DNA from: Paenibacillus sp. FSL K6-1330
GTDB taxonomy: Bacteria > Bacillota > Bacilli > Paenibacillales > Paenibacillaceae
DNA length: 64,000 bases
Direction of reading: 5' to 3'
NCBI RefSeq assembly: GCF_037976825.1
Contig: NZ_CP150269.1
Location: 3,981,501 to 4,045,500 of the forward strand
Below, piece after piece: positions 26,533 to 35,773 of this stretch (its first letter is position 1; every line of letters begins with the position of its first letter). The notes under the pieces were generated by a model. The model saw nothing but the letters and a program-made list of their open reading frames with translations, had not been told where the DNA came from and made no database searches. The position numbers and the translations under genes are program-made.

Positions 26533-26628
26533 AAAGTGCGTGTCCAAAAAGTCAGTTCAAGATTCGATGTTGAGTCCACTTCATAATTTGTTTTGTCATG
26601 GAAAGATGACATTTTGAACAAGCTCTTA
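26533..26628. repeat. Short intergenic repeat element, relative of 25171-25583
   Basis: AAGTGCGTGTCCAAAAAGTCAG at the left and GACATTTTGAACAAGCTCTTA at the right match the ends of the long element, with the TTCAAGATTCGA core between them and no 320-base insert. Its right edge includes the TAA stop of the upstream permease (26626-26628), so it begins exactly at the end of that gene. Confidence 0.75.
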
Positions 26629-27537
26629 AAATAATCTGGAGTCTTTATCGATTTTCCGAACCAACGCATTAAACGAAACGACGGCGATAAGCCCCATGAT
26701 AGACTGATAGAATATGATAGCCGATGACATGCTGAAATTGCCAAGCTGCCTTAACGCCCGATAGGAATATGTATCGATGACATCAGTCGTCGGGAATAGA
26801 ATTCCGTTGTCCCCGATAATTCCGTAGATCATGCCGAAATCCCCGTAGAAGATCCGTCCGACTCCCAAAAGGACGAGAATGATGATTTGCGGCTTCAGCA
26901 AGGGCAGCGTAATGTATTTCATCTGCTGCAGCCTCGTGGCTCCATCCAGGCGGGCGCTCTCATAATAATCGGTGGAGAAACCTGTAATGGCAGCGAGCAG
27001 AATAATCGAGTAGTAACCGGCACTCTTCCAGATTCGCGTTAAGGTTAGAATAATCGGCCATACCCAGGGGGTCTGGTACCAATCGACAGCTTGAAGCCCG
27101 GTCATGCCCAGCACGCGGTTAATCAGGCCGTCCGTATTGTTGAATAAAATGAATGCCATATACCCCACGACGACCCAGGAAATGAAATAAGGAAGGAAGA
27201 TGACGGATTGAATCGTGCGTTTAAACCATTTCAAGCGAATCTCATTCAAGAAAAGAGCAATGAGAAGCGCAAAAACCATCTCGAAAATAATGAACAGCGC
27301 ATTTAAATAAACCGTATTGACCGTCACTTGAATCCAATCCCGATTGGAGAAAAAGAAGCGAAAGTTGTCCAGCCCCACCCAATCACTGCCCCATATGCCT
27401 TTGCTGATCTGAAAGTCTTTGAACGCTAGCAGATGTCCGGACAGAGGAATATAGGAGAAGACAACGAGAAAAATGATTCCCGGTATCGCCATCGTATACA
27501 AGCCCCGGTTCTTTACAAGATCCCTAAACATTCTCAA
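26626..27537 (-). CDS. Sugar ABC transporter permease (LplB-like)
   Basis: Inner-membrane permease of about 303 residues and first gene of this importer. Motifs include YIPLSGHLLAFKDFQISKGIWGSDWVG, characteristic of the LplB family, and the EAA loop YYESARLDGATRLQQMKYITLP. The start is uncertain: TTG at 27537 has GGAGGG ten bases upstream and gives an N-terminus of normal length, while the ATG at 27582 has no good site. It diverges from a membrane-bound AraC regulator gene, its probable controller. Confidence 0.92.
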   Translation of the reverse strand: MRMFRDLVKNRGLYTMAIPGIIFLVVFSYIPLSGHLLAFKDFQISKGIWGSDWVGLDNFRFFFSNRDWIQVTVNTVYLNALFIIFEMVFALLIALFLNEIRLKWFKRTIQSVIFLPYFISWVVVGYMAFILFNNTDGLINRVLGMTGLQAVDWYQTPWVWPIILTLTRIWKSAGYYSIILLAAITGFSTDYYESARLDGATRLQQMKYITLPLLKPQIIILVLLGVGRIFYGDFGMIYGIIGDNGILFPTTDVIDTYSYRALRQLGNFSMSSAIIFYQSIMGLIAVVSFNALVRKIDKDSRLF

Positions 27538-27838
27538 TTTATAGTATCCCTCCATTCGATCTGGTCTGTCCGATGTGGCCATATCCTGACAGTGTTTATT
27601 ATGTACGGAAGGAGGAATTCGGAATAGTCCTCATTGTGTCACAAAGGGTATTCAACTTAGGGATTGTGCGGTAAATCGGGCTTTCAGCATCATCTTTATT
27701 TCTACTTTGTCAAAATGAGGACTTCACACAAGGGTCAGGATATGATTGAGTAAAGAGGTCACGGCTCGTTTCTTCTATCGAACCGTTACGTTATACCCTT
27801 AAACCGTCAATCCATCAGCAAGGGGTGCTGGCTTATAT

Positions 27839-30088
27839 ATGAAGATCAAACCTATTTTACAGAAGACCTATTTTCGAACCTTTCTTGTACTGACCACCGT
27901 TCTGATCTGTTCCATGATTCCCTTCGTCTATTTACTGTCTGCAGAATTCGCAAAATACACCATGCTGGAGGTGCGCAGCAATTCGCAGAACGAAGTCAAC
28001 AACCTGGCTTCGAAGGCCGAAATGATTCTCGGCAATTTGAAAGCTAACGGGCTCAGCATGTACGCCGATCAGAATATTCAGAACTGGTTCTTCAATACAA
28101 GCAAAGATCCGCTCATCGACCATGCTGCGCTCGTCGCCCAATCCAACTTCATGTCCACCGAACCACTCATCCAGCGATCCTATCTGATTAATTTGAAGCA
28201 AAATCTTGTCGTCGATTCCAAAGCCGGAATCGTCCGTAATGAATCCTTTGCCGACCCGAGCATGCTGGAGCGTGTGAAGTCATTCCACCCCCAATATTTG
28301 CGCTTCTTTAATCATTCGCTGGATGGCTCGGACTCCCTGGCCCTTATTCTGCCCGCAACCCCCGAGAAGCCGTCTGACTTCTACCTCGTGCTGCTCGTTG
28401 ATAAACCGCTGCTGTCGAAGCTTCTGTTCGGCCAAACGATCGCCTCGGAGCAAGACATTCGGATTCTCGACGAGCATGGGCAACTTCTATTGGGCGTATC
28501 CAATCCCGCGCTGAGCGGACAGCTTTATCAAGCGAGCCGGGAGCTGCAGGACAGCGATTTTCAAGTTCGGCTCCCCCATCAGAGATGGTTCGTCAATACA
28601 GCCAAGCTGACTACTGAAAATTGGTCGGTATACTACTCGAACGAGTATCATATTTTGACACGCCACATCTCCTTATTCCAGCACAAATTGATAACGTATA
28701 CATTGCTGCTACTGGCACTCCTCTCCTTGTTGTTCTTCTGGAGTTCTCGCCGTTCCTTGCGTTCCATCACCTTCTTGTCGGAAAAGCTGAAGGGAAAGGT
28801 TGCATTCGCAAACTCCACGTTCGATGCCAAGCCGGATATCCAATGGATCCACGACGGCATCGATATGCTGCTGAACAACGTGGAGCAGCTTCATGCATCC
28901 ATGAGAAACCAATCCGAGCTCGTTCGAACGGAACTACTCGCCCAGTGGATGCTGCACGGGACGCCGGGTACCAAGGGCTATGAATATATCCATACCCAGA
29001 CCAAGCTCGCTTCCTGCGACGTTCTGTTTTTGGCCGTTCTTCGGATCGAAGCCTATACGGTCTTTTGCGAACGTTACGATTTCCCCTCCCGGAAATTGAT
29101 CAAGTACGCCATACGCAATATTAGCGAAGAAGTGTTTGGTGCAGGTTCTTATGCGGCCGAAGGCTTGGATATGGGCGGCGATCACCTTATCCTGGTCATC
29201 GGAGGCCAAGAATTGGACGAGCTTCAGCTACAACGTCTTCTGGAGGAGATCCACCATCAGGTCGCACGCATTCTGAACGTTGATACAACGGCTGCAGTCA
29301 GCAATGCCTATGACTTCGGCGCTAATATCCGAAACATCTATGATCATATCTACGAATTGACGAAACTGCGATTTCTTAACGGAGAGAAGCAAATTTTTCT
29401 GGAGAGCGATTATGAAGAGTTTATGGCAGGGTATCCTTCTGCGTCTGAGGCGCTGGAGACAGCCGAGATCATCAAGTCGATCCGCCGCGGCCGCCCGGAG
29501 ACCGCGCTCGTTCTGCTGCGTCAGCAGATGAAGCACGTCCATGAGCTTCCTTATCGCGACTGTAAGCTTAACCTGACCTACTTTACTTATGACCTGCTCA
29601 AAAATTTTAACAAGTCCAGCGTTCTGCATGAAATCAGCAGCATCCATCAATTGCTGGAGCGGTACAGCACGCTGTCCGAGTTTCAAGCATGGCTGGAGAG
29701 CATCGTCACGAAGCTCGCATCCGAGACCGAAGTTCCGAAATCTTCGAACCGCAAGGAAGAGATCGTCTTGGAGATTAAAGAATACGTGGACAACCACTTG
29801 CAGGATGCGCAATTATCGATCGAGCAGATAGCCGACAATTTTTCCTTCTCCGTCAGCTATATCCGGCAGCTATTCAAAGAGATCATGAACGTGTCATTGT
29901 CCGAGTACATCCTTCAGGAACGAATCGAGAGAGTGAAGGAGAAACTGATCTCCAGCCAGCTCTCGGTGCTGGAGATTGCAGATCAATGCGGTTTCATATC
30001 CAAAGGGCATTTTTTTTCCGCATTCAAGAAGTTCACGAATCTAACTCCGAAGCAGTATCGGGAAATCCACGGGGACTCCCCTAGTTAA
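27839..30088 (+). CDS. Membrane-bound AraC-type regulator with extracellular sensor
   Basis: Single-protein sensor-regulator of 749 residues. A first membrane helix (about 12-34, FRTFLVLTTVLICSMIPFVY) and a second (about 283-303) enclose a Cache-like extracellular domain; the cytosolic part ends in an AraC domain with IEQIADNFSFSVSYIRQLF and VLEIADQCGFISKGHFFSAF, finishing TPKQYREIHG. Proteins of this architecture sit beside LplABC-type importers in Paenibacillus and are thought to sense the extracellular sugar. It diverges from such an importer here. AAGGGGTG precedes the ATG. Confidence 0.92.
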   Translation: MKIKPILQKTYFRTFLVLTTVLICSMIPFVYLLSAEFAKYTMLEVRSNSQNEVNNLASKAEMILGNLKANGLSMYADQNIQNWFFNTSKDPLIDHAALVAQSNFMSTEPLIQRSYLINLKQNLVVDSKAGIVRNESFADPSMLERVKSFHPQYLRFFNHSLDGSDSLALILPATPEKPSDFYLVLLVDKPLLSKLLFGQTIASEQDIRILDEHGQLLLGVSNPALSGQLYQASRELQDSDFQVRLPHQRWFVNTAKLTTENWSVYYSNEYHILTRHISLFQHKLITYTLLLLALLSLLFFWSSRRSLRSITFLSEKLKGKVAFANSTFDAKPDIQWIHDGIDMLLNNVEQLHASMRNQSELVRTELLAQWMLHGTPGTKGYEYIHTQTKLASCDVLFLAVLRIEAYTVFCERYDFPSRKLIKYAIRNISEEVFGAGSYAAEGLDMGGDHLILVIGGQELDELQLQRLLEEIHHQVARILNVDTTAAVSNAYDFGANIRNIYDHIYELTKLRFLNGEKQIFLESDYEEFMAGYPSASEALETAEIIKSIRRGRPETALVLLRQQMKHVHELPYRDCKLNLTYFTYDLLKNFNKSSVLHEISSIHQLLERYSTLSEFQAWLESIVTKLASETEVPKSSNRKEEIVLEIKEYVDNHLQDAQLSIEQIADNFSFSVSYIRQLFKEIMNVSLSEYILQERIERVKEKLISSQLSVLEIADQCGFISKGHFFSAFKKFTNLTPKQYREIHGDSPS

Positions 30089-30163
30089 GATATCGCGCTT
30101 GCCAGCTTATCATGGAGAAGCGGCAGCTAAGTATGCTTGTTTTGCAGGAACAGATCCAAGTCG

Positions 30164-30213
30164 AAAAGGACCTTTCCCGTAAAGCCCCACAGTGCTTACG
30201 GAAAGGTCCTTAT
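30164..30213. terminator. Bidirectional terminator
   Basis: AAGGACCTTTCCCGTAA pairs with TTACGGAAAGGTCCTT between convergent stops at 30088 and 30246, with A and T tracts on either side. Confidence 0.88.
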
Positions 30214-30245
30214 TCGTTTATCCAAAAAGCTCTGGCGCCCTGACG

Positions 30246-31871
30246 CTATTTACCGTTCGTTTCTTGAACCGGCTCAAGACCCAGCTTCGGATTCGCCAAG
30301 TCGAGTTTATACATGATCTGATTGTAGTTATACCGTGGCGTTGGGACATGATTCGTGAATGTATTCGTATAGGTTCCTTCGAAGTAGATGACCCGGCCGC
30401 CGTCCTTGTTGAAGTATTCATGCTGGGCTACGTTATAAAAAGTATAGTCGTTATGCGTAATGATATGCTTGGCATTGGTCCAAGGACCTTGAGGCGATGG
30501 TGCTTCCGCGTACCAGACTTCCCCAAGTACCGATGTCTTGCCTTGTATCTGCTGCGCGATCATCACGTAACGCTGCCGATATTCATTCCATTCAATGGAG
30601 CTTTGGGCGATTTGAACGTCTTCACCGGTATCGATATCCTTCAATTGATAATAACGCGGGTCGTCAGCTTTGATCAGCCCTAATTGGATCAGCTCTTTCT
30701 CTTGTTCTTGGTTGAGCGGCTGAGTGTCCTTTTTCCAGCCCCATACGAGCTTACCGTCCGCGTCGCGTTCCAGCGACGTTTGAGCCCCGTTGTATGTCGT
30801 TCCCGGCGTCAGGCAAGTAAACGATTCGTATTGGGTATAGTCGATGATGGCGTCATAGCTGGCAGCAACGCGCAAATTCGGAATTCGGTGTTCGGTAAAG
30901 AGCCAGTATCCCTTACCCCCCTCCTCGTAGAAGGTCGCCTGTCCGCCCGGATGACGCCAGTCGTCTTTGGAAGGGAACTGGACGACCTGCTCGAACTCCT
31001 TCGTCGTGTCGTTAAAGGCAAGAATACCGAAGGCGGTGGGTTCAGGATTGTGCGTGCTGTAGCCAGCGAGCAGACGTTCCTGTCCGGCGCTGTCCTTGGC
31101 GGTCATCAGACCGAATACCCAGGCTATGCCTGCACCATCAGGCAGAGGCGGCACCAAACTTTTGACGAAACCGTCTTGATTCGTAAAATAGTCCAGATTC
31201 ACACCGATATCCGGGTCCAGTCCCCCCTTACTCGGAAGCTTCGAAGTCGCACCCGTCACGCGGAAGTTCCCCAGCGGATAGGCCGGTCTGTCCGTATCGC
31301 CCCAGAACCAGTACAGTTTATTGTTGTACTCGATCGTCTGCACGGAATCCTGTCCCATGACCAAGCCGTTGATCAGCGGCTCGTTAATGGGCGGCTTCTG
31401 GCCAACGAGTAAGCTGTCGCGATAAATGCCTTGGCCTGTCAGCCGGTACAGCCGCTCTGCAATGTTGATCCGATTCATCTCGAGCGTTACACTGCCGTTT
31501 GGCTTAACCTCTACAGCCTGCCCCCGGTAGCCAAACATATCGGCAGGAATGTCGTAGCCGTCACTCGACATATGGAAGAAGACCGTCTGATCCATCAGAC
31601 CTGGCTCGTCAAATGCCACAATACCGGCACTGTCCGTATAATACAACACACTGTTCGTCGTCTTCAGTTGGACATGTGGGATGCCCCTGCCTGTCTCGGC
31701 ATCCACCACCTTGATCATGAATGGCCCCTGGACCTTTATCTTCTCGCTGCTCACATTCGGCTCGGCGCTGCTTCCCGCCGCCTGCACTGCCATCGCGGCG
31801 CCCGGCGCCGTCATGGCCATCAGCAGGATACAAGTCCATATCCCCGCACGTTTCCACTGTTTCATTTTCAT
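30246..31871 (-). CDS. Secreted protein with regulatory-like N-domain and beta-propeller-like C-domain
   Basis: Exported protein of 541 residues: signal peptide (residues 1-30, cleavage near AVQAAG), a small domain with VVDAETGRGIPHVQLKTT resembling carboxypeptidase-regulatory repeats (about 48-140), then a long domain rich in W/Y/G blades (YNNKLYWFWGDTDRPAYPLG, ATFYEEGGKGYWLFTEHRIP, WNEYRQRYVMIAQQIQGK). This looks like a five-bladed beta-propeller as in GH43-type or DUF4185-type proteins, but no catalytic triad can be assigned with confidence. GGGAGG is eight bases before the ATG. It neighbours carbohydrate genes, so polysaccharide binding or hydrolysis is plausible. Confidence 0.78.
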   Translation of the reverse strand: MKMKQWKRAGIWTCILLMAMTAPGAAMAVQAAGSSAEPNVSSEKIKVQGPFMIKVVDAETGRGIPHVQLKTTNSVLYYTDSAGIVAFDEPGLMDQTVFFHMSSDGYDIPADMFGYRGQAVEVKPNGSVTLEMNRINIAERLYRLTGQGIYRDSLLVGQKPPINEPLINGLVMGQDSVQTIEYNNKLYWFWGDTDRPAYPLGNFRVTGATSKLPSKGGLDPDIGVNLDYFTNQDGFVKSLVPPLPDGAGIAWVFGLMTAKDSAGQERLLAGYSTHNPEPTAFGILAFNDTTKEFEQVVQFPSKDDWRHPGGQATFYEEGGKGYWLFTEHRIPNLRVAASYDAIIDYTQYESFTCLTPGTTYNGAQTSLERDADGKLVWGWKKDTQPLNQEQEKELIQLGLIKADDPRYYQLKDIDTGEDVQIAQSSIEWNEYRQRYVMIAQQIQGKTSVLGEVWYAEAPSPQGPWTNAKHIITHNDYTFYNVAQHEYFNKDGGRVIYFEGTYTNTFTNHVPTPRYNYNQIMYKLDLANPKLGLEPVQETNGK

Positions 31872-32380
31872 TTCTCATACCTCCCGAACTTTTGGCCTTT
31901 TGATAGAAGAAATCGTTGCTCTAACCCGATACCGTCTGTTCAATCCATATTTCTACTGCCATGGTTACCCAAATACCTCTGGATGTGTTTGGTTTATCGC
32001 GTCCAAGCGATCGAAGCGACACTGAGCGGCATTGCTTCTCCGTTGATGAACTCCTCACTAACCACCTCCTTTCGCAGCATGGGAGCAATGCGATGTTCCA
32101 GATCGAGCAATAAAAACATCTATCCACGTGCTTATTCAATGAAGCCAGACCACATTTAACGGGAGTTTTGTTCTTGCGATATGAGGAAGCTCCGTCTCGA
32201 AGTACATTATGTAAGCGGATACATTAATCTTTGTGAGTAACAGCCGCACAAGCTGCGCGGCTGTTCTCTGTAAAGAAATGTCTTTCGAACCCATAAATCT
32301 GCTTATGAATATCAATGAAGTCCGATTTCCCTGTCCCCCCTAATATATAGTAGGAATTATTCCACCTAAGACAGTTGACG
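31872..32380. other. Intergenic region with a small coding remnant and a terminator
   Basis: About 500 bases hold no intact gene. A leftward 41-codon frame (31994-32119) reads LDLEHRIAPMLRKEV then EEFINGEAMPLSVASIAWTR and looks like the C-terminal tail of a lost enzyme; its family is not recognised. A hairpin lies at 32239-32265. Confidence 0.5.
32239..32265. terminator. Hairpin, possible terminator
   Basis: AACAGCCGC and GCGGCTGTT form a perfect 9-bp stem 115 bases beyond the truncated SGNH frame. The trailing sequence is only moderately T-rich. Confidence 0.5.
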
Positions 32381-32650
32381 TTAGGAACCCATGCGCATTC
32401 GCGACCAATCGAAGCTAATCGCCTCCAGCAGTGCGCGTGCAAGCAGCAGATGGCCCGTCAAGCTCGGATGCACCCGATCGGACACCAGCGCAGTCGGATG
32501 TACGTAGTCGAAATGGCTGGCGAAAGCCGCCTGCGTATCCACAAACAATGCGCCTACCCGCTCCGCAACCCTTTTGGTAGCCCGTCCGAACTCATCCATC
32601 CGGCTGCGCATGCGATCTTGGTCATTCGGCTCCAGATAGAACGGCGTCAT
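32381..32650 (-). pseudogene. 5'-truncated SGNH/GDSL hydrolase (C-terminal third)
   Basis: The 89-codon frame reads MTPFYLEPNDQDRMRSRMDE, then ALFVDTQAAFASHFDYVHP and SDRVHPSLTGHLLLARALL. These are the last helix-strand units and block V (catalytic Asp/His in DRVHPS) of SGNH hydrolases. The nucleophile block GDS and everything before are missing. The remaining frame overlaps the last 29 bases of the GH38 gene, so the 5' part was probably lost when the two genes were joined. Confidence 0.75.
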
Positions 32651-35600
32651 TCGGCCGGAGCCTGATCGTCTTCACCTCGAACGGACGGAACTTAAGTGAT
32701 ACCTCTTCGCCCTCCTGCGGCAAAGCCGCCAACTTCTCCTCCAGCATGTTTGTCTCATAAACCGCCGCAACGGACAGCCCGAAGTGAAGCCCGCACGCTA
32801 CGGAAGCTCCCTTGCTCTCGTACAGACGCACGATCCAATCGCCCGATCCGTCTTCGGCAAGCTTGACCGTCTCCGCGATCACATTGGCTTGATCGATGAA
32901 GAGCAGCGATTGCGCCTCCCGGCCTCCTCCGGACACGAGGCTGACAGGATAGTTCAGCTCGTAAGCTTCCTGTACGACAGGACTATCCAGAAACGCGCCG
33001 TTCCAGAACGTAAATCCATATGCAAAATGGTGCGTCCCTTGATCCGACGTCTCATCCGGCCACGTCGGAGCCCGAAGCAGCGTTAGGCTCATCGTGTTGC
33101 CGTTCACGGAAATCCCGTATTTGCAATCGTTCAGCAGCGCGAAGCCGCGATTCGCTTCAGCAAGCGCCGACCATTTATGCTGAACCACTTCGTAACGATC
33201 CGAATCATGCGGACGCGAAGCATGATTCGGTCTCTTGACATAACCGAACTGGATCTCCTGCAACGACTCGTTCGCATGAACGCGAACCGGGAAATCGACT
33301 TTTAGCAGCTTGTTCTTCTCGCACCAGTGAACCGTCGTATGGAATTCCACTCGACGGCTGCCGGCGCGCAAACGGATATCCTGGACCATGGTCGATTGGT
33401 TCAGTTCGCGCTCAACCCGAATATTGGCGAAGAGCGGTCCGTTTGCGGTAACGGATACCTTGGCGTTTGTTTTCAGTTCGACGGGTGCCAAGCGGTAGCG
33501 CCGATCGATCTCCCAAGCATCGAAATCCGAATTTTGATCCCTATACATCCGCATGACGTTGCAGCGATCCGCCGCCCATTCCGTGCCGGTCTCCTTGTCA
33601 AAAATACGAGTCAACTCTCCCAGTTCGTTCATTTCGAGCGCAATCCATTCGTTCTCTAGACGCGATTCCGTTGCAAGGACCGCAGACGTTGCTGGAGCAT
33701 CTCCCGCTTCCACTTCTTCAGTCTTGTACGTTGACCAGCCCATGGAAGGCGCCTCTACCTCGGCGTAGCGAAGGCCTTCGTGCATTTGCACCGGCAGAAC
33801 CACTCCATTCTCATCCGCAATTCCATGGATGCCGGCAGGTAACGCGACCAGTTCCTTTCTCGGCCAGGACAGCGAGTTAAAGACGGTAACCCGGGAGGCA
33901 TCGTCGTCCGTGAGCGCATCTCTTGCGTCTGAAGCCATGTCATATACGTTCTGATTCAATTCCTTCAGCTCCAGCTGCGCCTCTTCGTGGACGCGATGAA
34001 TGGAGGAACCCGGCAGAATATCGTGGAATTGGTTCAGCAGCAGAACCTTCCATAACCGTTCCAAGTCCTCGTAAGGGTAAGCTCGGTTATTAAGCAGCTT
34101 CGCCGCAGCCCCCCAAAGCTCCACCTCGCGGAAACCGATTTCCGCCTTCCGGTTTAGCTTTTTGATGATCGCTTGCGTCGTGTAGGTCCCGCGATGAGCG
34201 GGATAATAGAGCTCTCCTACATATTTGGCGTCAGGAATGCCTTTTTCGATCTGATCCTCAAAAAATTCGATCGGCGAGCCATGCTTTGTCTTGGGGACGC
34301 CCTCCAAATTGCCGAGCCTGCGCATAAACTCGAGATCGTCCCGATTGGATCCGCCGCCTCCGTCGCCATGTCCGAACTGGGTGAGACGTGTGGAAATTCC
34401 TTCAAGCTGGACGCGATCGCTCCACTGATGGATCAAGAACGACGGGTTGATCCGAATTGGATAGTAATCGCCGTAATTCATCAGATGCGTCAAAATTTGC
34501 GAACCGTCGATCCCTTCCCACATGAACGTATTATGCGGGAACGGATCCGCTACATTATCATAAGTACCGAACAATTTTGTAGACGCGAAATAATGGATCC
34601 CGCAGCCCTTCATAATTTGCGGCAGGTTCCCGGAATAGCCGAATACATCAGGCAGCCACAGCATCTCGTTGTCCACGCCGAATTCGTCCTTGAAGAACCG
34701 CTTGCCGTGCAGTGCCTGACGGATCAGACTCTCGCCACTGGGCAGATTCGTATCGGGCTCCACCCACATGGAGCCTTCGGGAATGATCCTCCCTTCCTTT
34801 ACCGCCTGTTTGATGCGCGCATAAAGCTCCGGATACAGCGTCTTGGCCACCTGGAACAAAAACGGCTGGCTCTGGGTATACGTGTATTCCGGGTATTCGT
34901 CCATGAGCGCCAGCTGATTGGACATGGTCCGCGCAATCTTCCGCTTTGTCTCCGCGATCGGCCACAGCCAGGCGACATCCAGGTGGGACTGTCCCATCAG
35001 GTACAGGGTCGGCGCCGTTGAACCGTTCACGCAGGAGAGGAGCGGCTCCATCAACTTCCGGCACTGCTTTGCATTTTCACCGAGCGATTCCTGACGGAGG
35101 GTCAGGTCGATGGTAGCGAACACCTGAGTCAGGCATCGATCAATCTCCGACACGCGGAGGGATTTGGGATTCAGATGATTGCGAAGATCGTACAAGCATT
35201 CCAAATCGATGAAAAACTGGTAGACTTCCTCTTCAAAAACGCAAAGCTGTGACTCTCCGAACGTCGGCCTGGAATCCGAATGGCCGGCGTACGCCTCTGC
35301 GACGATTTCAAATGCCTCGCCGGCTTTTGCTGAACGGGTTAACGTTACGTAATGATGGTTAAGGTCCTTTGCGCCGCTCACGATACCGTTTATGTACACG
35401 GTCGCTTCGGATCCGAAATCAAGCATGGCCACAAGCCGTTTGCCTTCGGCCTCTTTGGGAACAACAATGGTCGTGCGGAACCAGCCGTATCCCCAATTTT
35501 CTCCCCACCGTTGGCCCGGAGCGAAACTCTCAAACGGTCGTCCATCCATTTCATGGATGAACAGTTGTTCCATTGTCGTAAAACCGGAAAAATCGATAAC

Positions 35601-35681
35601 AGAAAGCATCGTCATCATAAATTGATCTCTTTTGTTTAGCAGCTTTTCCACATGGAATAAAATCTCTTTCTTTTCATTCAA
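32622..35681 (-). CDS. Glycoside hydrolase family 38 alpha-mannosidase
   Basis: Zinc-dependent retaining alpha-mannosidase of 1019 residues. The catalytic domain shows the zinc and substrate motifs GQSHLDVAWLWP (about 230), EPDTNLPSGESLIRQ (about 308), the nucleophile Asp in WLPDVFGYSGNLPQI (about 345) and QFHDILPGSSI (about 551), followed by the beta-domains of GH38. No signal peptide, so it acts in the cytosol on imported mannosides. The start is TTG at 35681, since no in-frame ATG precedes the conserved N-terminus and only a weak site (GATGTGAG) is seen. It lies downstream of an ABC importer binding protein and is probably cotranscribed at reduced level past a hairpin. Confidence 0.94.
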   Translation of the reverse strand: MNEKKEILFHVEKLLNKRDQFMMTMLSVIDFSGFTTMEQLFIHEMDGRPFESFAPGQRWGENWGYGWFRTTIVVPKEAEGKRLVAMLDFGSEATVYINGIVSGAKDLNHHYVTLTRSAKAGEAFEIVAEAYAGHSDSRPTFGESQLCVFEEEVYQFFIDLECLYDLRNHLNPKSLRVSEIDRCLTQVFATIDLTLRQESLGENAKQCRKLMEPLLSCVNGSTAPTLYLMGQSHLDVAWLWPIAETKRKIARTMSNQLALMDEYPEYTYTQSQPFLFQVAKTLYPELYARIKQAVKEGRIIPEGSMWVEPDTNLPSGESLIRQALHGKRFFKDEFGVDNEMLWLPDVFGYSGNLPQIMKGCGIHYFASTKLFGTYDNVADPFPHNTFMWEGIDGSQILTHLMNYGDYYPIRINPSFLIHQWSDRVQLEGISTRLTQFGHGDGGGGSNRDDLEFMRRLGNLEGVPKTKHGSPIEFFEDQIEKGIPDAKYVGELYYPAHRGTYTTQAIIKKLNRKAEIGFREVELWGAAAKLLNNRAYPYEDLERLWKVLLLNQFHDILPGSSIHRVHEEAQLELKELNQNVYDMASDARDALTDDDASRVTVFNSLSWPRKELVALPAGIHGIADENGVVLPVQMHEGLRYAEVEAPSMGWSTYKTEEVEAGDAPATSAVLATESRLENEWIALEMNELGELTRIFDKETGTEWAADRCNVMRMYRDQNSDFDAWEIDRRYRLAPVELKTNAKVSVTANGPLFANIRVERELNQSTMVQDIRLRAGSRRVEFHTTVHWCEKNKLLKVDFPVRVHANESLQEIQFGYVKRPNHASRPHDSDRYEVVQHKWSALAEANRGFALLNDCKYGISVNGNTMSLTLLRAPTWPDETSDQGTHHFAYGFTFWNGAFLDSPVVQEAYELNYPVSLVSGGGREAQSLLFIDQANVIAETVKLAEDGSGDWIVRLYESKGASVACGLHFGLSVAAVYETNMLEEKLAALPQEGEEVSLKFRPFEVKTIRLRPNDAVLSGAE

Positions 35682-35735
35682 GGTTTCTCACATCCTATGT
35701 TTCGTTATCTATGATCCTATCGCCTTGAGATATGC

Positions 35736-35769
35736 CGTCCCTCCGCGGCGGCCTTGCAGCGGAGGGACG
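35736..35769. terminator. Intercistronic hairpin between binding-protein and GH38 genes
   Basis: CGTCCCTCCGC and GCGGAGGGACG form a perfect 11-bp stem. It lies just after the binding-protein stop; such hairpins commonly let a binding-protein mRNA accumulate over downstream genes. Confidence 0.65.
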
Positions 35770-35773
35770 ATTT

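Noticed and set aside
31922-32066. Small ORF with AAAGGAGGT and GTG at 32066
   Set aside because: The overlapping frame (31994-32119) reads as a protein tail through the same bases, so the good ribosome site is probably coincidental within a remnant gene.
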